In this document: positions 63,018-64,000 of the stretch, piece by piece | How positions within the stretch are numbered: the stretch's first letter is position 1 | How the letters are laid out: the number at the start of each line of letters is the position of its first letter | Assembly (NCBI RefSeq): GCF_028623165.1 | Contig: NZ_CP117768.1 | Location: 3,100,001-3,164,000, forward strand | Origin: Nostoc sp. UHCC 0926 | GTDB lineage: Bacteria; Cyanobacteriota; Cyanobacteriia; Cyanobacteriales; Nostocaceae | Direction: 5' to 3' | DNA length: 64,000 nucleotides | Notes under the pieces: model-generated | Database searches by the model: none | What the model was told of the DNA's origin: nothing | Seen by the model: the letters and a program-made list of their open reading frames with translations, nothing else | Translations under genes and position numbers: made by a program

Positions 63018-64000
63018 ATGACTGAATCAAATAATCCTGAAATTGATGTTGATAATTTGATGCAAAATATCCGTGCAGAGGTCAATAAGCATAAGTCTAA
63101 ATATGTAATATCGAGTCCTGTGAATGATTTTGTAATATCGAAAAACACGACTAATATTAACTATATTGAAGCTTTACTTCAAAATGCACAATCTAGAGCA
63201 TATGTTCGAACCAAGTGGCCTGATAAGCTAAATAGTTTCCCCTTTAATTTAAACCCAAAATTACAAAAATTCATCCTAAAAATTATAAATTTCTTATTTA
63301 AAGATCAACGAGAGGTAAACTTTAATTTAATTAGTTGTTTGAAAGAGTCTGTAACCCTTAATCAACAGCTTTTTGAACAAATTGAGACTTTAAGAGTGCA
63401 GATGGAAGAAGGTCTAGGTGTTACCGATAAGAGAGTTCAAAACCTGGAAGACCGATTAAGTGTTACCGATAAGAGAGTTCAAAACCTGGAAGAGCAACTG
63501 AGAATTATAGATAATAATATCCAAAGTATGGATAACAGCTTCAACACTTTTGATACTTTAGTTAGTAGCTGGTTAACTGATACCAAAGAAGGTTTTGACG
63601 CTGTGAATAGTCGAGTAAAAAAAATAGATGAGCATCTGAAATCTGTGGATAATCATATCCAAAATATGAATAACTACTTGAGTGCTATAGATGAGCGTTA
63701 TGCAAGAAACGATATTTACCTAAAGAATGACTTAATCCAGCAGAAGCGTTTGATTAGTCTTTTCTTAGAAGAAGCACAGCGACGTTTGCCAGAACCTTTT
63801 AATCAAGAGCAATTGCAAACTTTGGTTAGTGAAGACCAGCATTCACTAGATGCTTTTTATGTTGCTTTGGAAGACCAGTTTCGGGGTAGCCGTGAGGAAA
63901 TAAAGAATCGATTAATTACTCATATTTCATTGGTAGAAAAAGCAATCACATCCACGGGAAATGCCCCTATAGTTGATATAGGGTGTGGTCGGGGTGAATG
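63018..64000 (+). CDS. Coiled-coil methyltransferase (WbdD-like context), partial
   Basis: An open frame from the ATG at 63018 runs past the right edge (327 codons visible). Residues about 110-225 are coiled-coil heptads, including a 14-residue tandem duplication (VTDKRVQNLEDRLS, then VTDKRVQNLEEQLR). The visible C-terminus reaches a SAM-binding motif APIVDIGCGRGE. It starts 21 bp after the Wzt-like gene, so it is in the same operon. By analogy with WbdD, it may methylate the polymer end to stop growth while the coiled coil sets chain length; unlike WbdD, the coiled coil here precedes the methyltransferase. Glycosyltransferase domains may follow beyond the window. Confidence 0.8.
   Translation, partial: MTESNNPEIDVDNLMQNIRAEVNKHKSKYVISSPVNDFVISKNTTNINYIEALLQNAQSRAYVRTKWPDKLNSFPFNLNPKLQKFILKIINFLFKDQREVNFNLISCLKESVTLNQQLFEQIETLRVQMEEGLGVTDKRVQNLEDRLSVTDKRVQNLEEQLRIIDNNIQSMDNSFNTFDTLVSSWLTDTKEGFDAVNSRVKKIDEHLKSVDNHIQNMNNYLSAIDERYARNDIYLKNDLIQQKRLISLFLEEAQRRLPEPFNQEQLQTLVSEDQHSLDAFYVALEDQFRGSREEIKNRLITHISLVEKAITSTGNAPIVDIGCGRGE
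63418..63501 (+). repeat. 42-bp tandem duplication inside the coiled coil
   Basis: Two adjacent 42-base units (63418-63459 and 63460-63501), nearly identical at the nucleotide level, each encoding two heptads. Near-identity implies a recent duplication. Confidence 0.85.

Overview
This window is cyanobacterial chromosome, most likely from a heterocyst-forming Nostoc-like (Nostocales) organism. The evidence is the density of GCGATCGC (HIP1) octamers, heptamer tandem repeats and many short dispersed palindromes between genes, plus photosynthesis genes: psbU, btpA, chlG, petP and a PucC-like carrier. Family names are from memory of conserved motifs; no database search was run.

Layout. 1-6.2 kb: end of a CNNM/hemolysin-family gene, two exported hypotheticals, a CAT-anticodon tRNA, pyrE, a DUF29 gene, tRNA-Thr(TGT), argF and lexA with a LexA box. 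6.4-22.4 kb: a DNA phosphorothioation (Dnd) island. It holds a restriction-type helicase, a 57-residue protein coupled to an SMC-like ATPase, two Uma2 genes, a Dnd-associated small protein, an HNH nuclease broken by an amber codon, an AIPR-like gene and a DGQHR (DndB-like) gene on the opposite strand, then dndC, dndD, dndE and a Dnd-associated methyltransferase. A dead XRE regulator and an intact 18-bp palindrome lie between dndC and dndD. No dndA is visible.

22.5-49 kb is mostly housekeeping and envelope: an AmpG-like carrier, GNAT, HEAT-repeat and cupin genes, a sorbosone-dehydrogenase-like lipoprotein, a GH10-like exported protein, a cyanobacterial radical SAM/PDZ protein, uppP, a DUF3120 gene, psbU, nadB, a CHASE2-PAS-GGDEF cyclase, a VKOR-thioredoxin fusion, btpA, rimO, a DEAD-box helicase, another Uma2 gene and an aldo/keto reductase. 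49-52.6 kb is a second defence patch: a RelE/HigA-type toxin-antitoxin pair bracketed by ~98-bp direct repeats, followed by a two-gene CBASS-like cassette (S-4TM pore-type effector plus CD-NTase). 52.9-59.5 kb holds the PucC-like carrier, an inositol monophosphatase, small genes, chlG, a Get3/ArsA-like ATPase and petP. From 60.7 kb to the right edge an ABC-2 polysaccharide exporter (permease and Wzt-like ATPase) is followed by a coiled-coil methyltransferase cut by the edge.

The most unusual parts are the Dnd island with its small-protein/SMC-ATPase pair and several lesions, the CBASS-like pair beside the toxin-antitoxin cassette, a 36-bp tandem palindromic repeat family, and a folded region upstream of psbU.
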